A stretch of 64,000 nucleotides of DNA, taken from NCBI GenBank assembly GCA_003993805.1, contig RSEF01000012.1, positions 9,226,150-9,290,149 on the forward strand, given 5' to 3'. The position numbers and the translations under genes are program-made. The notes beneath the pieces are model-generated. The model had not been told where the DNA came from. It ran no database searches and saw only the letters and a list, made by a program, of their open reading frames with translations. Below are positions 52,301-64,000 of the stretch, piece by piece (positions within the stretch are counted from its first letter, which is position 1; each line of letters opens with the position of its first letter). The stretch is from Himantopus leucocephalus (taxonomy: Eukaryota; Chordata; Aves; Charadriiformes; Recurvirostridae).

Positions 52301-53683
52301 TACTGCATCTTAGTAGGAAATTGCCAATACCTGGGAAGGACCAAGTTTATTTATGCTGGAATTTGGTAGGACAATGGAGCACCTACTCAAGAGACTGCCA
52401 AGTTACGATTCACTAAGCAGAGTCAAGGTTAGACCCAGATGCCAATAAAGATTCATTAGGTATGAAATACAATATCAGCAGTGTCTTTGTAATGACCTGA
52501 ACGCTAATTTTGGCTCAGAGTACTCGAATTCCCCAATGAAAGAAAGGCAAAGGCGAACAATTTAACAGCTTTTAACCACAAATGTGATAACATGTAAAAC
52601 ATTGGAAAAGATAGATAAAAGTCAGAGCAGGCAAGTCATATCCAACGTTGCAAATTAATGGTGTTTACTTGCATTTTCCTTTAGTTATTACAGTGCAAAG
52701 AATGGTTCATTTTCTTAGTTATTTTAAGGTTATTATGATTACCTCACCAAAACAATACATTAAAATTATTTGCGTCATGTAATTCTCATACCATGCCATA
52801 GCAGAAAACTAAAACAGCTAACACAATAGCACCTAGAGAAACGAGTAAAATTCATGCATAATTTGTCTATTCTCAACTCTTCATAAGTAAATAGCATAAG
52901 AAATAATGAACTAGTAGAAAAGAAAAGTTGGATTTTGAGAAGAAGCAGAATTGTGTGGGAAGAAATACTGAGGTTGATATGCCCTTTTTAAAGGAAAATG
53001 GAAATAAAACAATTAAAAGAAAGCTTACAAAGTTGGTAGATTAATAGCTTTTGTTTTTATTAAATTGTATAGGCTGTTTTCATGCCAGTAGGTTACACTT
53101 GCTTATCTCCCAAGAAGCATTTTAAGCAACCAATAGTGAAATCAGACTGAAGGAAATTTCATCCTGGATAAAATTTTATGTTCTTTTAGTTTAGACTGAA
53201 ATTAAGTTTTCAGCCCACTTTGGATTGCAGTGCAATTAATTTCTGGAGTAACAATCACCATACCACCTTCTCATTTCGCTTTTTAAAGCATTAGTGCTTT
53301 GTAACACAAATATGTGAAACCAAATAACAGACATTTATAATAGGTAATAAAGCCTTTTCTCTTCCAAAACACTTTCTTAAATTCAGTCCCATTAGCAATA
53401 ATTCCAAGTTACCGTTGCAGGCTGGTCAAAATCCTCTGTGTAATGAGTTGCTGGTCCTAATAATTTCTGACTGGACAAACGTGCATATCGCAATCGGCAT
53501 GACTTGGTAAACGTGTCAGCTTTGACAGACTGCAGAGGATTAACCAGGCTTTGGTACTAAATTATTCTTGTCACCATAAAGATCATAAATAAATACAGTC
53601 ACATTTACAATCTGAAAACATGTTTTCCTTGATACTGGCATTAAGGATAACCTGAAAAATATTTTACATGACTTAAAAAACAA
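49391..53683. other. AT-rich non-coding stretch
   Basis: Apart from the exon candidate at 50555-50634, no gene is supported. It contains a short C-rich run near 51547-51554, a TA-rich run near 51422-51432, and T-runs near 52270-52283. Confidence 0.5.
50555..50634 (+). CDS. Weak candidate exon, 80 nt
   Basis: A pyrimidine-rich acceptor (ctatctccttactag) is followed by 80 bases and a strong donor (GAGCAG/gtatgtgca). One of three frames is open: it reads KLPSLGFSGCNYSRADY and then TLPLLHLRA, with one leading and one trailing base (phase 1/1-type ends). No domain is recognised. Its trailing phase does not fit directly to the candidate terminal exon at 62545, so if both belong to one gene another exon must lie between. 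It could equally be a non-coding exon or chance. Confidence 0.18.
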
Positions 53684-53750
53684 AACTGGTGGTTTCTTGG
53701 TTTTTGTTTGGTTTGTTTTTTGGGTTTTTTTTTTTTTTGGGGGGGGGGGG
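53684..53750 (+). repeat. G/T-rich tract ending in T14 G12
   Basis: T/G units (ggtttttgtttggtttg) run into 14 T (53725-53738) and then 12 G (53739-53750). Switching homopolymers like this are prone to sequencing error and to secondary structure, and G12 is quadruplex-capable. Confidence 0.75.
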
Positions 53751-54800
53751 CAGATGTTAATACTTCTGGGGCCATCTGAAGGATACATTCTATATATGGC
53801 ATCACAGGCTACGCTGGAGCTTTAAACCAGCTTTTGCTGGTTTATCTTACCTTTTAACTGCCCTGGAAGACTTTTATTCCGACAAATTAAAATTAACCTG
53901 AAGCTTAGTGCTTATGATTTTTATTATCCCACATAGCTCTTCACTCTAGACATTTATACATCATGCATGAAGAAAAAGTATATCATCTACATCAGTACCC
54001 TCAAGGATTCCAGCCTTGTAAGAGCTGCATGAACAGCATGGATTTGTCTTGTATGGGAGCAAAACAAAAGTAGGGGTGTGCTGCACGGAGCTTCACAGGC
54101 CTGGCACTAAATTCTCCTTGAAGAGATGCACAATGTTTATAGCTACTTATAAATTCCATGTCTTTTTCTGAACTCTGGAACAACATTGCAGAGTTTGTAT
54201 TTACACCTGAAACGTTGTGTGTCCTCCCGAGTCTGTACTCTACAGCATAATCAGAGTAACGTAAGATCAACTGTCTTTTTGACATGAAGCATGACATTAT
54301 ACCACAGTTCTCAAATTTTCTGCTGTGGAATGAAGCTACTATTTAAGACTATATTTAAACATGCATAATATATGAAAGGCATCTAATTTTCACTTAGATC
54401 TGTCATTTTAGATGCAATATTTCAGTTATGTCACACAGAAAACCTAGATTTTGTGTTGACTACATCCTATCTCTCTTTAACGTAGGGAACCCTCAGCAGG
54501 AGCAGCTTGCATTGCTATGATTTTGCAACCACGTAAGATAACGTTTCTCCTATACCTGCCACGCAGTCAATATACTAGCAGTAAAAACATATGCCTACAG
54601 ATTTACACAATAATATGTTATATTAGAATGTTTAAAGAACATCTAATATAGAAGCCATTATTTTGTACAAGTTTACTTGTTCAACATTTTAAAAGTATGC
54701 TCTACTTCTTTGGTGATCTTGTAGTAAAACCATATTCTCGTCTGTGCCACCGTCTGATTGTATCATCAGGGATCATGCTAACACAATTACATTTTTTCAC

Positions 54801-54852
54801 CTGTTCCACTCTAGTACTCCCATACATATGCAGAAAGAAGTCTGGGTTATAC
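54801..54852 (-). other. Weak exon-like segment, 52 nt
   Basis: On the minus strand atcacgcag precedes 52 bases, ended by CAG/gtgaaa. Two frames are open, one reading YNPDFFLHMYGSTRVEQ. That frame stays open beyond both proposed splice sites (the whole open frame is 54702-54893), which weakens the exon argument. No protein is recognised. Confidence 0.1.
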
Positions 54853-56162
54853 CTGCGTGATAAAAACTGACTTTCAAATCTCATCACTAGCAAATTAATC
54901 TTTCAAAATATTCTAATAAACTCCTCTATTCCTCCTTCAATTCCTAGACCATAAAAATTCTTAATCATTTTTCATAAAAAGTGACTTGTTTCAGTGAGAC
55001 TTTTCAGGCATGTGGCAGCACAACAGTTAAGTAATTCATGTTTAAAAATGTGTATCAATAGGCTCAGACTACAAAAACAAACGGAGATAACCCAGTTCTA
55101 GACACAGGGAGTGGCTGGAACCATTCCCAAATTCACGATGGCTTTCTTAGGGGATAGACTAATTATAAAACCTAATTCTACCAAACTCATCCAAACCACT
55201 CTATGCCTTATTCTTGAGTATTTTGTGCGAGAAATACTGAAAATTCATGTAGCTTCAGCTACAATCGATTAGCTTAACCGGTTTCATTTCAATCATCATT
55301 TCTAGCATTCTGAAAGGGTAGAAGCCTTCTTTTCAAACCCTTACCTTCAAAATAAACACCTAATTTAAACACAAAACCTGTCTTGCGACTTTTTACATCT
55401 CTTTCATTGTTCTTGACAGTTGTAAAGTTGCAGTTCTCTTGATTTCCTCATAGGAAAAGCACCTGTCCTGCAAACTTACACACTGAAAGCAGCGTGCACC
55501 ATAAGGGCTTACAACCATTGCTGTTTTAGCAAGCAGTACACTCTGACAAGAAGTATCAAAAGAGAAATGGAAACTATTCCTGGAATTTCACCTCAGAGTA
55601 ATCACAAAATAATCACTCGGTGTTTTCTTATCTTTTAACAATAAACACAGAATTCCAATATGATGTGTTATATTCATAAATGTAATGCACATCTGAAAGA
55701 TGAAATAAGAAAGGCAATACTGGTTTCATTAGGTTTACAATGGCAAAGATAAATAACTGGTTTAATTATGGGAGAAAGGAAAAAGTACACCATCATAGTT
55801 TTAAAATATCTAAGGAGGAAGGCAGTGGGTAAACAGATTAGAATGTAAAATGAAGCATCACATGATGAGTAACCCAGCAGTGCAGCAAAGACATCTTAAG
55901 CATGATTACGAAAAAGTAGTTGAGGATTGAAGATAAAAAGGAAAAAAAAAAAAATAATCGACAAGCCCCAAATTAAAACATCCAATAAAATATTAAAAAA
56001 GCAAGGGGAGTTCTTTAAAACGTAGGAAACTTGTTGGCAGGGAAGCAGCGAGACCACAAAGGATCTGGGAAGAAAGCAGCAAACAGGACTGATATAACAT
56101 GGAACAAGTGAATTAATTGCCTCAGAGCGCAGTACAAAAACCACAAAACAGTGATGAGAATT

Positions 56163-56194
56163 NNNNNNNNNNNNNNNNNNNNNNNNNNNNNNNN
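56163..56194. other. Assembly gap, 32 N
   Basis: 32 N, immediately followed by a T-run of 10, with an A-run 16 bases after that. The odd length suggests a sized gap or an unresolved homopolymer. Confidence 0.97.
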
Positions 56195-59100
56195 TTTTTT
56201 TTTTAATGAAAACATATGCCAAAAAAAAAAAAAAGAGAGGGAAGAACCCAGGTAATTAAATCATTTATATGAAACTCCAAACCCAAGAGTTACAATAGCT
56301 GCTGGAAGTCTATCAAGGCATTGATAACTCCTTTGGTACGGACTGTCACTTGAAATAGCCTAAAATAATTAACTGATCTCCAGTCCTACAGCTTCCCAAC
56401 TACACACACCATCTCCTCAGTCATGAAAAATGGCAAGCAATTCTGTGAAGTGTTTGTGTGATGTATTGCATCACAGTAATCAGGAGAGAAATGGAGTAAT
56501 AAAATGTATTTCTACCAATTAATCGTGTCCCCAATGGAGAACAGAGTACTGGGGAAAAAGTTCAAAACTGTCACCTGCAGCCAGGAACAGAACGTAAGAT
56601 ACTGCCCATATTCTTACAGAGACGTAGATCCGGTTGAAACAGGTGAACAATATTTTATTATAAATACAGTAAAAATATACCTCTTTTTCATCTGCTCAAG
56701 CCTATCAACATTCATGGCCCTATATGTCACAAAGCTCAGTTTCAACGTCCAAAGAGAAGATGGGAAAAAAAAAACCCAAAGATCTCAGACTGTTTTAAAC
56801 CAAAAGCAGCTCTCTATTTTTATGTTTGTGTTTTTATACTTTGGGGTTATATTGGCCTAGTTCTGAGGAACTTTTGCGTCACTCTTATCATGCCACACTC
56901 TGAGGTTCTGTGGATCATTGCTTTCGGTTTGCACAAAAAGCCATGCCAGTGTCATCTGCCTCATTCATTTCTCCCTCTGGGCAGAAAAGTAAACCCTGAA
57001 AATGCAGCACATGGTTGCGTCTGACACCGTATCACACTGATTTGAGCTCAGAAAACAAGACGATGAATGGGGAGAAGACAAGAGACAGAAACATGTAGCA
57101 TTTTGTAAAATAAAATACAACTTATTAGTTAAAGATTATACCAGCTCCCAAAGAACTGTATCATAAGCTCAGCAAACTACTAAGTCTTTCAAAAGCACAG
57201 CATTCATCCAATAACTTTTTAAGTTCAGCTCTTCAAGATGTTTACAGAATCACAGCAACGAGTCTACGTTACCACACCATATAATGTCAGCACGTAGGAG
57301 ACAGAAGACAGACAGCTCCAAACCTCTCTCCCGCAGCGGTCAGCAGTGCATGCTTAAGAAAAGAACTTAAGAAATAGAACAAAATACTTTTTTTTTTTTT
57401 TTTTAATAAACCGTTCCAGCTTATGTCAATACGTGTTGTATGGGCTTCTTGAGTTAAAGGTTGTCCATCAGTATATTAATTAGCCACCTAAGGACTCATC
57501 TTTTATGAATATATCCAATCTCTTAGTGAGCTTCAGTCAAAAATAAAGATCAAGAGGTTAGCGATTTAATTTCTAGATCATGAGCATAGAATTATCTAAA
57601 AGCAAAATCAAAATAACTATTCTCATTTCTATAATGATTCATAGTGACATTTAAATGAAAATTGCTTAATTCACAAATCAAGGCAGTATTTCCATTTTTA
57701 TATGTCAAAAATATTTGCATTAAAATAAGATAATTTAGTCTTTTTAGACCCATCTCAAAAATAACACTGTAGAAATATTTTTCAAGTGTAAAAAAGTAAA
57801 ACTCCATAAATATCCATAAATGTAACACAATTAAGATAAATGCAAAATTAATTACTCTAGAATTACTAATTTACTGGCACATTTACAAAGTGCTAAATTA
57901 CCATCTCACCACAAGATATGGGAAATGAGTGATAAAAATATGATTTTCCTGACAAAAATCAGTTTTTTCAAGATAATGAAAAATTACAATATAAGCCAAT
58001 CTTTTTTAATTACAGATTTTATTTGTCTGCTCTGCGTGTTAAGGAGGACAAAATCCCTCATTGCGCTAGCCCCCCTAAAGGGTACCGAAACCAAAAACCC
58101 AACTGTTGAAACAATGCGAGGCATAAACCAACAAACAAAAATGTTTACCAGTGTTCTCCCTTAAATCATCCCCTGACTGCACCAAAGATTTGCCAGTTAA
58201 AGTGATTTTAAATACTGTCTTATCCCTACACATAAGAATTAAAGATTTAACCTCAGATATCTGGCAATTTTTTTCTGACGTACAAAAGGTTGTCCTGTAA
58301 TCCTTTTGAGGAGGTTGCAATATATAGCACACGCTATCATAAATCTGGGAAGGGTGATGCGAAGATACATGAAATCTCTAAGTGTGCTTTTCTGCAGCGT
58401 AGCTTGCTTCTCCAGTTCCAGCTTGTTTTTAAAACAAAGACTAACAGGTACAGAGCAGTTATTTCCTTTTTTCTTGCATATAATGTTTTTGTTGCATTTT
58501 TTCATTGCACTGAAATGACCCATCAGAAATCCAGGGCACAAGCTTTTTCTATAAAGTAGTTTTTCTGTAGTGCTTTGTGCCACAATGATTGCTGTAATTT
58601 AACCTTTATAATAAAAAACAGATTCATCAATAAAACTTCAATTTATAGTATTAGTTTGGAATGGTTTATTTCTTCCATGAAACACCTTTTTCTTATGATT
58701 TACTCAAACAGTACTTGCACAGCACTGCCAGAAGCAATCATCCAAGATGTGCTGAGCTAGTTTAAAGGAGAGAGCACTGTGTTTGATCCAAGAATACATA
58801 GCTATATCTATTTATATGGACAGTAAAATAAGTTATAAAGCGTTCTCCGTAATTTATTGTTTGTCCCCTTCAGCATAACTAATTTTAAAACATATACAAG
58901 AGTTAATTTGGCATAATTACATGGTATTGAAATCAAGATGCTGCCTGAAACAAATGACTACACTGTTGTTCTTACTATTGCTACCGCGCCGAAGACAAAG
59001 CACCAAATGACACAACGCTCAAGAAAGTTTGAACATGAGCTACACAATATTCTTCCTTCCAAACTTAAAATACTACAAAACCAAAAATCACACTTCTGCT

Positions 59101-60024
59101 TCCCCACCCCCAGGGATTTTTAACTTTGCATTGTCTCAAAATAGAAAAGCAATCTCAAGCACAGGTGCCCCGCTCTGTCCCTGCTCTCACGCAAGTGCAC
59201 TGCAGCGCTGCTGTACAGAGCTGCGCTCCGCAGCTGCTCTTCCCACGCATCCTCATTCTGCAACGTTGATGTTTTAAGATCCTTTTGTCTGTGCACAGGG
59301 AAAGAACTGCCTGGACATTTTCATGCAACTCCACATTTAGAGTCCATTTTTGGAAGTGATTTGAAACTCATTAACATGTTATTTTTAAGCACATTTTAAT
59401 CAATCAGTAAAACCGATCAACAGCAAGGCTACAGTTTCAGTAGGAGTCTTTCCACCCCTCCTATCACCCCTCAAGCTGGGATCTCCACTGTCAAAGACTG
59501 AAGGACCATCAGAATTTGAGCACTATGAGATTCAGGCTCCAGTGGGTTTATGTTGTTCCTGGGATGTTGCCCTTTTGCCTAGCAAATGCCTCAGATCTAA
59601 CAATCAATACGTGCTGTGTTTGAGCCAGTTTGCCTTATTCCCCTGGAAAGTGAACGTTCAAATATTGTTTCTCTTTTTTCCTGAAGCTCTAGAGATTCAG
59701 GTTACTGTTTTGAAACATTTTTGATCAGACACCTACAGGTTGAGCTAAAGAGCCCAGCTTCCTGCAGCTAACATACATAAGAAATTGATTATCTGCAAAC
59801 GGGTTGCAGGAGGAGATGCTCACCTGCAACCGTGGGGAATGCAACAGCAAAAGAGATTTAGCACCGTAACACATACAACATCAGGCCTGAAGCATCTCAT
59901 TTATACACAAGCAATTAGACAACTTCCCTCAACAGCCACGCAGTCACCACAGAGCTTAAAAAACGTCCAAACAAATAGGAAGATGCTTCTATATGGTTTC
60001 AAAGCCCTGACTGCCACCCCCACA

Positions 60025-60058
60025 AGAAAAAAGGGAAAAAAAAAAAAAGGAAAAAAAG
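60025..60058 (+). repeat. A/G homopurine tract
   Basis: Runs of A broken by ggg and gg. Short open frames crossing this tract are artefacts of its composition. Confidence 0.7.
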
Positions 60059-61919
60059 CTGTGGCCATCATATGATCTAATTCATTCCTATCTCCTGTCT
60101 CCTTTGCTGTTACAAATATTTTTCATCTCGTGCAATTACCAAAATCTTGATTAATCTAAGGGAAAGAAAGCCTCTCTTAGGTTTTTGTTTCGGTGTTTCT
60201 GGCCTGGATAATGATTCAGCCTTATAAAAGTACAGGCTGGGGCAAGTCAGAAGTCTACTGCTAGCACACAAAGCTTGAGCCTTTTTCTTGGTATTCATCA
60301 AAATGAAGATTAAACGTTTGAAGTTTTAGTTACAGTATCAAGTCTGATGTTTTATTACAGTTGCATTTCACACAGGTGTTAAAAAACGGTTCAAAATCAG
60401 AATGTTAACTAAATGCTTCATTTAACTCACTCTCAAAACCCCCTGCTTTTCCAGTTAAAAAAGAACATCTCACCTCACTTTCAGTCTGCTTTTGTCTCCC
60501 TAAAGTGTTTCACATGGCACTAGGCCAGTCGTGGTAATCCTGCACCCCTGATTTACTCAAGCAGAAATTGTGACCACCTGAAATTCAACATTGTTGTAAA
60601 GAGTTTCTTTACCCCCACCCTCACTGGAAGCTGCCCCGGAAGATCAGAGCCTGTGCACTTAAAAAGCACACTGCTAGAGTCCCCTTGGTTTTCCAGTCTT
60701 AAAGAAACCGTTCAACTGGGGGAAGGAGCATGATGGCTTTATTGTATAAGTTTATAAAGTATAATTCTATTCAAATAAGAAGATAAAAGTAACCATAGTG
60801 TCCAGGGAAAATGAGATGAGGCAGAATAACTTTTGAACCAGTAAGTGTTAAAAATCCAGAAGGCAGGAGAGAAAGTAGCTGTGTTGACTAGCGCTGTGTA
60901 CGTTTGGAATACATAATCAGCTGGTAGACATGATATAACAAATTAACTAAGCCCAAAAGTATTTTAGATTATGCTGGCTTCTTCCTACCTAATTACACTG
61001 AAGTCAAATAAACTCAAGAGAGGTGGGAGTGCAGAGGATTAATGGGGTATTTGCCCTCACTTATCTGTGTAGGAGGCTCTTCTCTCACAATGGTGGTCCA
61101 GTGGCAGTTTAGGCTACACTAACATCCCTGACCCAACACAATACCCGCTGGAAGCTCCGGCACAAATAAAGAGCGAAGAGTTAAAGCTCTTAAAAAATAC
61201 TAATGAATTCTCTTTACAGCTCTTTTCATTGAAATGCTTCTGAGCGCTTTAAGAGCTATTACAGAGAAAGACTCATAGCAGTTTTAGGCGGACACAGACA
61301 AACTGCAAACAGCCACCAAACTGCTTTGCCACCAGTTTATTTCTAGCTCAGCACAGTCACCTTTTGTGCAAGTCATTTGGGATCCAGCACTCAGGACCTG
61401 ACGTACCTGCTGACCCAGGTACAGGGTGAGGCAGGACAACTGGCCAGCTCGGCATGTTTGGGAAGCGAGTGACAAACTACACGTGGCTGTAGAAAGCAGT
61501 AGTTACCCAAGGCACACCACGGCAAGTCAAGGAGCACACTTCAAAACCTCTGCAGAGTCAAGGCTATACCATTTTGTTCATTTCTCAAAATGAAGAATAT
61601 CACACAGAGATGATCATCTCTCTCCTACTCTAAATATTGATAAATGACCATTCAGTCGTCGCATTCCCTGCAGGAAAGGTATTAACAGGCTCCTCCTTAC
61701 TCCCGCTCCACAGACTGGACAGAGGAGTTTGGCATCATTCGTGCAACAAGAAAAAGAGGCAGCAGCTTGAAAATCTGCTCTGTACAAAGGCAGGTTACGC
61801 CAAATTGAGCATTCTCTTTAAGAAGATACCTTTTTTCATTATCTAAGCATTAAATTGAATGTACACAAGGTTTTGGAAAACAGGCTGATGTTACGTGAAC
61901 AGCAAGCAAGCTATAGTGC

Positions 61920-62300
61920 ATCTTCGAGAGACTGACTATTCATAGTCAATTAATAATAAGAATCAGTACATGCTCCAAAAGTGAGCTGACTGAACATTTC
62001 ATTAATTTATGACATTAAAGCACCAGTATTTATAAAACTTGAGAATCATTTTTATCATTCCAAAAAACCACAATTATATTTATTTATGATATGAATAAGA
62101 ATCATAATTGAAAATTGAACATGTGACAGTTGTGCAAGTGGAATTAAATTTTAATTATAATACATTACTATTTGAAGTGACTAGTTTAAATCACACATTG
62201 AACAGCAAGTTGGACAATACTACTATTTTTGTTAAAATAATTAATGTTAATGTAAAATATTTAAATATGCTAATACCCTAAAACTGTGATAAGACAGAAG
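61920..62300. promoter_or_regulatory. Possible conserved non-coding element, very AT-rich
   Basis: Dense TAAT/ATTA homeodomain-type cores (for example gaattaaattttaattat near 62141-62158 and ataattaatgttaatg near 62237-62252) and POU-like elements without simple-repeat structure. Texture only. It may just be AT-rich intron. Confidence 0.12.
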
Positions 62301-62544
62301 GATACATGAGCCTAATTTATCCTACTTCATTCTTCCAAAACTACTTTACTGTTTTCTTCCTGCTGTGTGGAAAGCTTTTTTATGTTGTTGATGGCAAAGA
62401 CTGTTACGTACTTTTGCAATGAAGTCTAATACAAGAATTATTCTGTGAAGTGGCTGGTTTGATTTTTCTCTCTGCCTGTATTTTCAGATAAGTGTTCTAT
62501 ATTTGAATGTGCTATCTTTAAATACTTTCAACTTCTTTTCTCAG

Positions 62545-62593
62545 CACTGAAGATGAAACCGTCGTAATCGTCTCCAGCAGCAAACGCTTTTAG
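62545..62593 (+). CDS. Candidate terminal coding exon, 15 codons plus stop
   Basis: A strong acceptor (acttcttttctcag) precedes 49 bases: one base completing a codon, then TEDETVVIVSSSKRF and TAG (62591-62593). The coding part holds several CpG-containing codons (accgtcgtaatcgtctcc) inside a strongly AT-rich, CpG-poor region, as one might see where the protein sequence is constrained. The hydrophobic VVIV next to acidic residues resembles a SUMO-interacting motif, but this is speculative. Two AATAAA signals lie downstream. I do not recognise the protein. Short open tails after acceptor-like sites arise easily by chance, so confidence is moderate to low. Confidence 0.3.
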
Positions 62594-63159
62594 CTTTTCT
62601 CTACAAGTCTTTATTTCCCCCCCTTTTTTCTTAAGAGGGTTTTTTTTTTTTCCCTAAATTTGAACTTCCAAGAGAAATTCACTAAATTTCCTAAGACTGG
62701 CTAGGCTGTGTGGACTTTTTTTGACATACAAACATGCCAGAGTTTTAAAGACAGCCAAAATTCAAAGCATAGTTCAAGTTGCTTCATTTTTTGTACATAT
62801 TTATTTCAAGCTGTACCAAGACAATGAAAGCTCCAAAGTTGCAGAGCCACAAAAGTGAGCGTTTAGGAAACAGTAGTTCCTAAGTACTGCATGTACCAAG
62901 TTATGCACATCTCCCCATGAAAATCTTGACAAACATATATCCCTGAATCTCCCAAACATGGTCAACACGAACTACTCCTTCCTCAAAAAATGTACCTAGC
63001 AAGCTCCTTTGCTGTATTAAAGTTCCCTTTAATGTATATTAGTATTCAGACACCAAAAAGAGAAAATTCATTCTGAGTAGAGGAAAAAAAGGTTGATTTA
63101 CAAAAAACTTTGATCTAGTTAAAGTCTTTGCAATGAAGGCATTCCTGAACTGTTAAAAA

Positions 63160-63165
63160 AATAAA
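63160..63165 (+). terminator. Polyadenylation signal AATAAA
   Basis: A canonical hexamer about 570 bases after the candidate stop codon. Such hexamers are frequent in AT-rich DNA. Confidence 0.2.
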
Positions 63166-63969
63166 TTATTTAGCAGCAGATGACAGATCTCCCTGAAGTT
63201 TTTGTTGGTTTTCATTTCATTCTGTGGAAGTTAAATGCTGAGAAACACAATGCATGAGAAAAAGCAACAGTTTTTCAGTTTTTGCCTCCCTCGCCCCACC
63301 TATTTAAAGACTAGCTTTCTGCAGATTCAGCTAACCTGGATTTCAGGACATGTAAGAGTTAGATAAAGATCTAATCGATGCACTTGGGCTCCCTGCTATG
63401 GTTCAAAGAGATCTACAGACAAAATCCCTCACTTCCATTAAACCTATCTATTCCATTACACAGGTAGAACAGGTATGAGATAAACTGATTGTACCTTTTC
63501 CCTGCATTTCTTTTGTTCACCGGCAACATGCCTGAGGACATTCGGAGTGCTCATATTGCAGCGATGTGATGGGAATGAAGGTTAAGGATAAGAGAAACCT
63601 ACCTACTCTCCAATTAAAAAAAAACCTTTTCCCTTTTTCAGAATTCACAGCAGTGTCTGTTTACAAATACAAACATTTCTTGAGAAACTCCAAGAACTAA
63701 AGAGCAAAGCAGCAATATGTGATGTAGCTGATCGGCACTACAATAGGTTGGGCTAATACTCCATTTGCCAAAGAGCCTAACCGCCACACATTTGGCAAAA
63801 GCAACCCTTAAGACCAGTGGCAATAAGTATTTGCTGTGCCTTTAAATATTCTTCAAATTATGACTATCAGGGTTATGCATTATGCTGCCAAATAGAATAC
63901 TCCACTGACTGTCACTCGATTACTGACCATCTTTTCATTTTCCAGTGTAGTCTAATTTGCCAAAAAGTA

Positions 63970-63975
63970 AATAAA
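63970..63975 (+). terminator. Polyadenylation signal AATAAA
   Basis: A canonical hexamer (agtaaataaagctc) near the window's right end. A downstream element cannot be judged because the window stops 25 bases later. Confidence 0.2.
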
Positions 63976-64000
63976 GCTCTTAATGCTTTCAGAACAGAAA

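Larger units (their letters stand above)
53751..62544. other. AT-rich non-coding stretch
   Basis: No gene is supported. It contains a 32-N gap at 56163-56194, a T17 run near 57388-57404, A-rich purine tracts near 60025-60058, and an exon-like minus segment at 54801-54852. Open frames such as 56504-56860 (plus, 118 codons) have no domain and are of chance length. Confidence 0.5.
62594..64000 (+). other. Possible 3' untranslated region, otherwise AT-rich non-coding
   Basis: If the exon at 62545 is real, this is its 3' UTR. The first part is pyrimidine-rich (a C8/T-run at about 62615-62630, then T12 at 62640-62651). No coding frame is supported. The minus open frame at 63638-63823 has no domain. 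Confidence 0.25.

Noticed and set aside
1..64000. Intact retroviral or DNA-transposon copy
   Set aside because: No long terminal repeat pair, gag/pol-type frame or terminal inverted repeat with a transposase frame could be found by eye.

Overview
The window looks like avian nuclear DNA: AT-rich, CpG-poor, with no protein-coding gene of obvious length and no bacterial or organellar features. The bird assignment rests on two CR1 non-LTR retrotransposon fragments. One is a minus-strand copy at 36248-36586, whose 3' end and reverse-transcriptase C-terminus flank an assembly gap. The other is a plus-strand 3' tail at 43227-43380. Both have the typical CR1 ends of birds (a 'ccttccaacc'-type motif followed by tATTCTATG-like octamers). 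The open frames scattered through the window are mostly of the length and composition expected by chance in DNA this AT-rich. The window is best read as long-intron or intergenic sequence, possibly spanning parts of one or two large genes.

Layout. 1-6940 is featureless AT-rich sequence. 6941-7870 is a GC-richer, CpG-richer block. 7871-28254 is AT-rich with G-rich runs, short simple repeats and a CTCF-like motif near 10.36 kb. At 28255-28314 (minus) there is the best internal-exon candidate: exactly 20 codons, phase 0/0, with strong splice signals. 28.3-36.2 kb is plain sequence with a long G/T tract. 36.25-36.59 kb is the gapped CR1. 38.2-38.7 kb is strikingly pyrimidine-rich. 43.0-44.5 kb is a repeat cluster: a T38 run, a CR1 tail, and a decayed reverse-transcriptase fragment that is not CR1 and looks RTE-like. 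49.2-50.6 kb has a TATA box with a small ORF and a weak exon candidate. 62545-62593 (plus) is a possible terminal coding exon with poly(A) signals downstream.

No tRNA, rRNA, CRISPR array or intact mobile element was found. I could not name the host gene(s), and the exon calls are splice-signal and frame arguments only. I see no new multi-gene system here. The items most worth checking are the RTE-like fragment, the 28.3 kb and 62.5 kb exon candidates, and the recurring same-strand G/T tracts.
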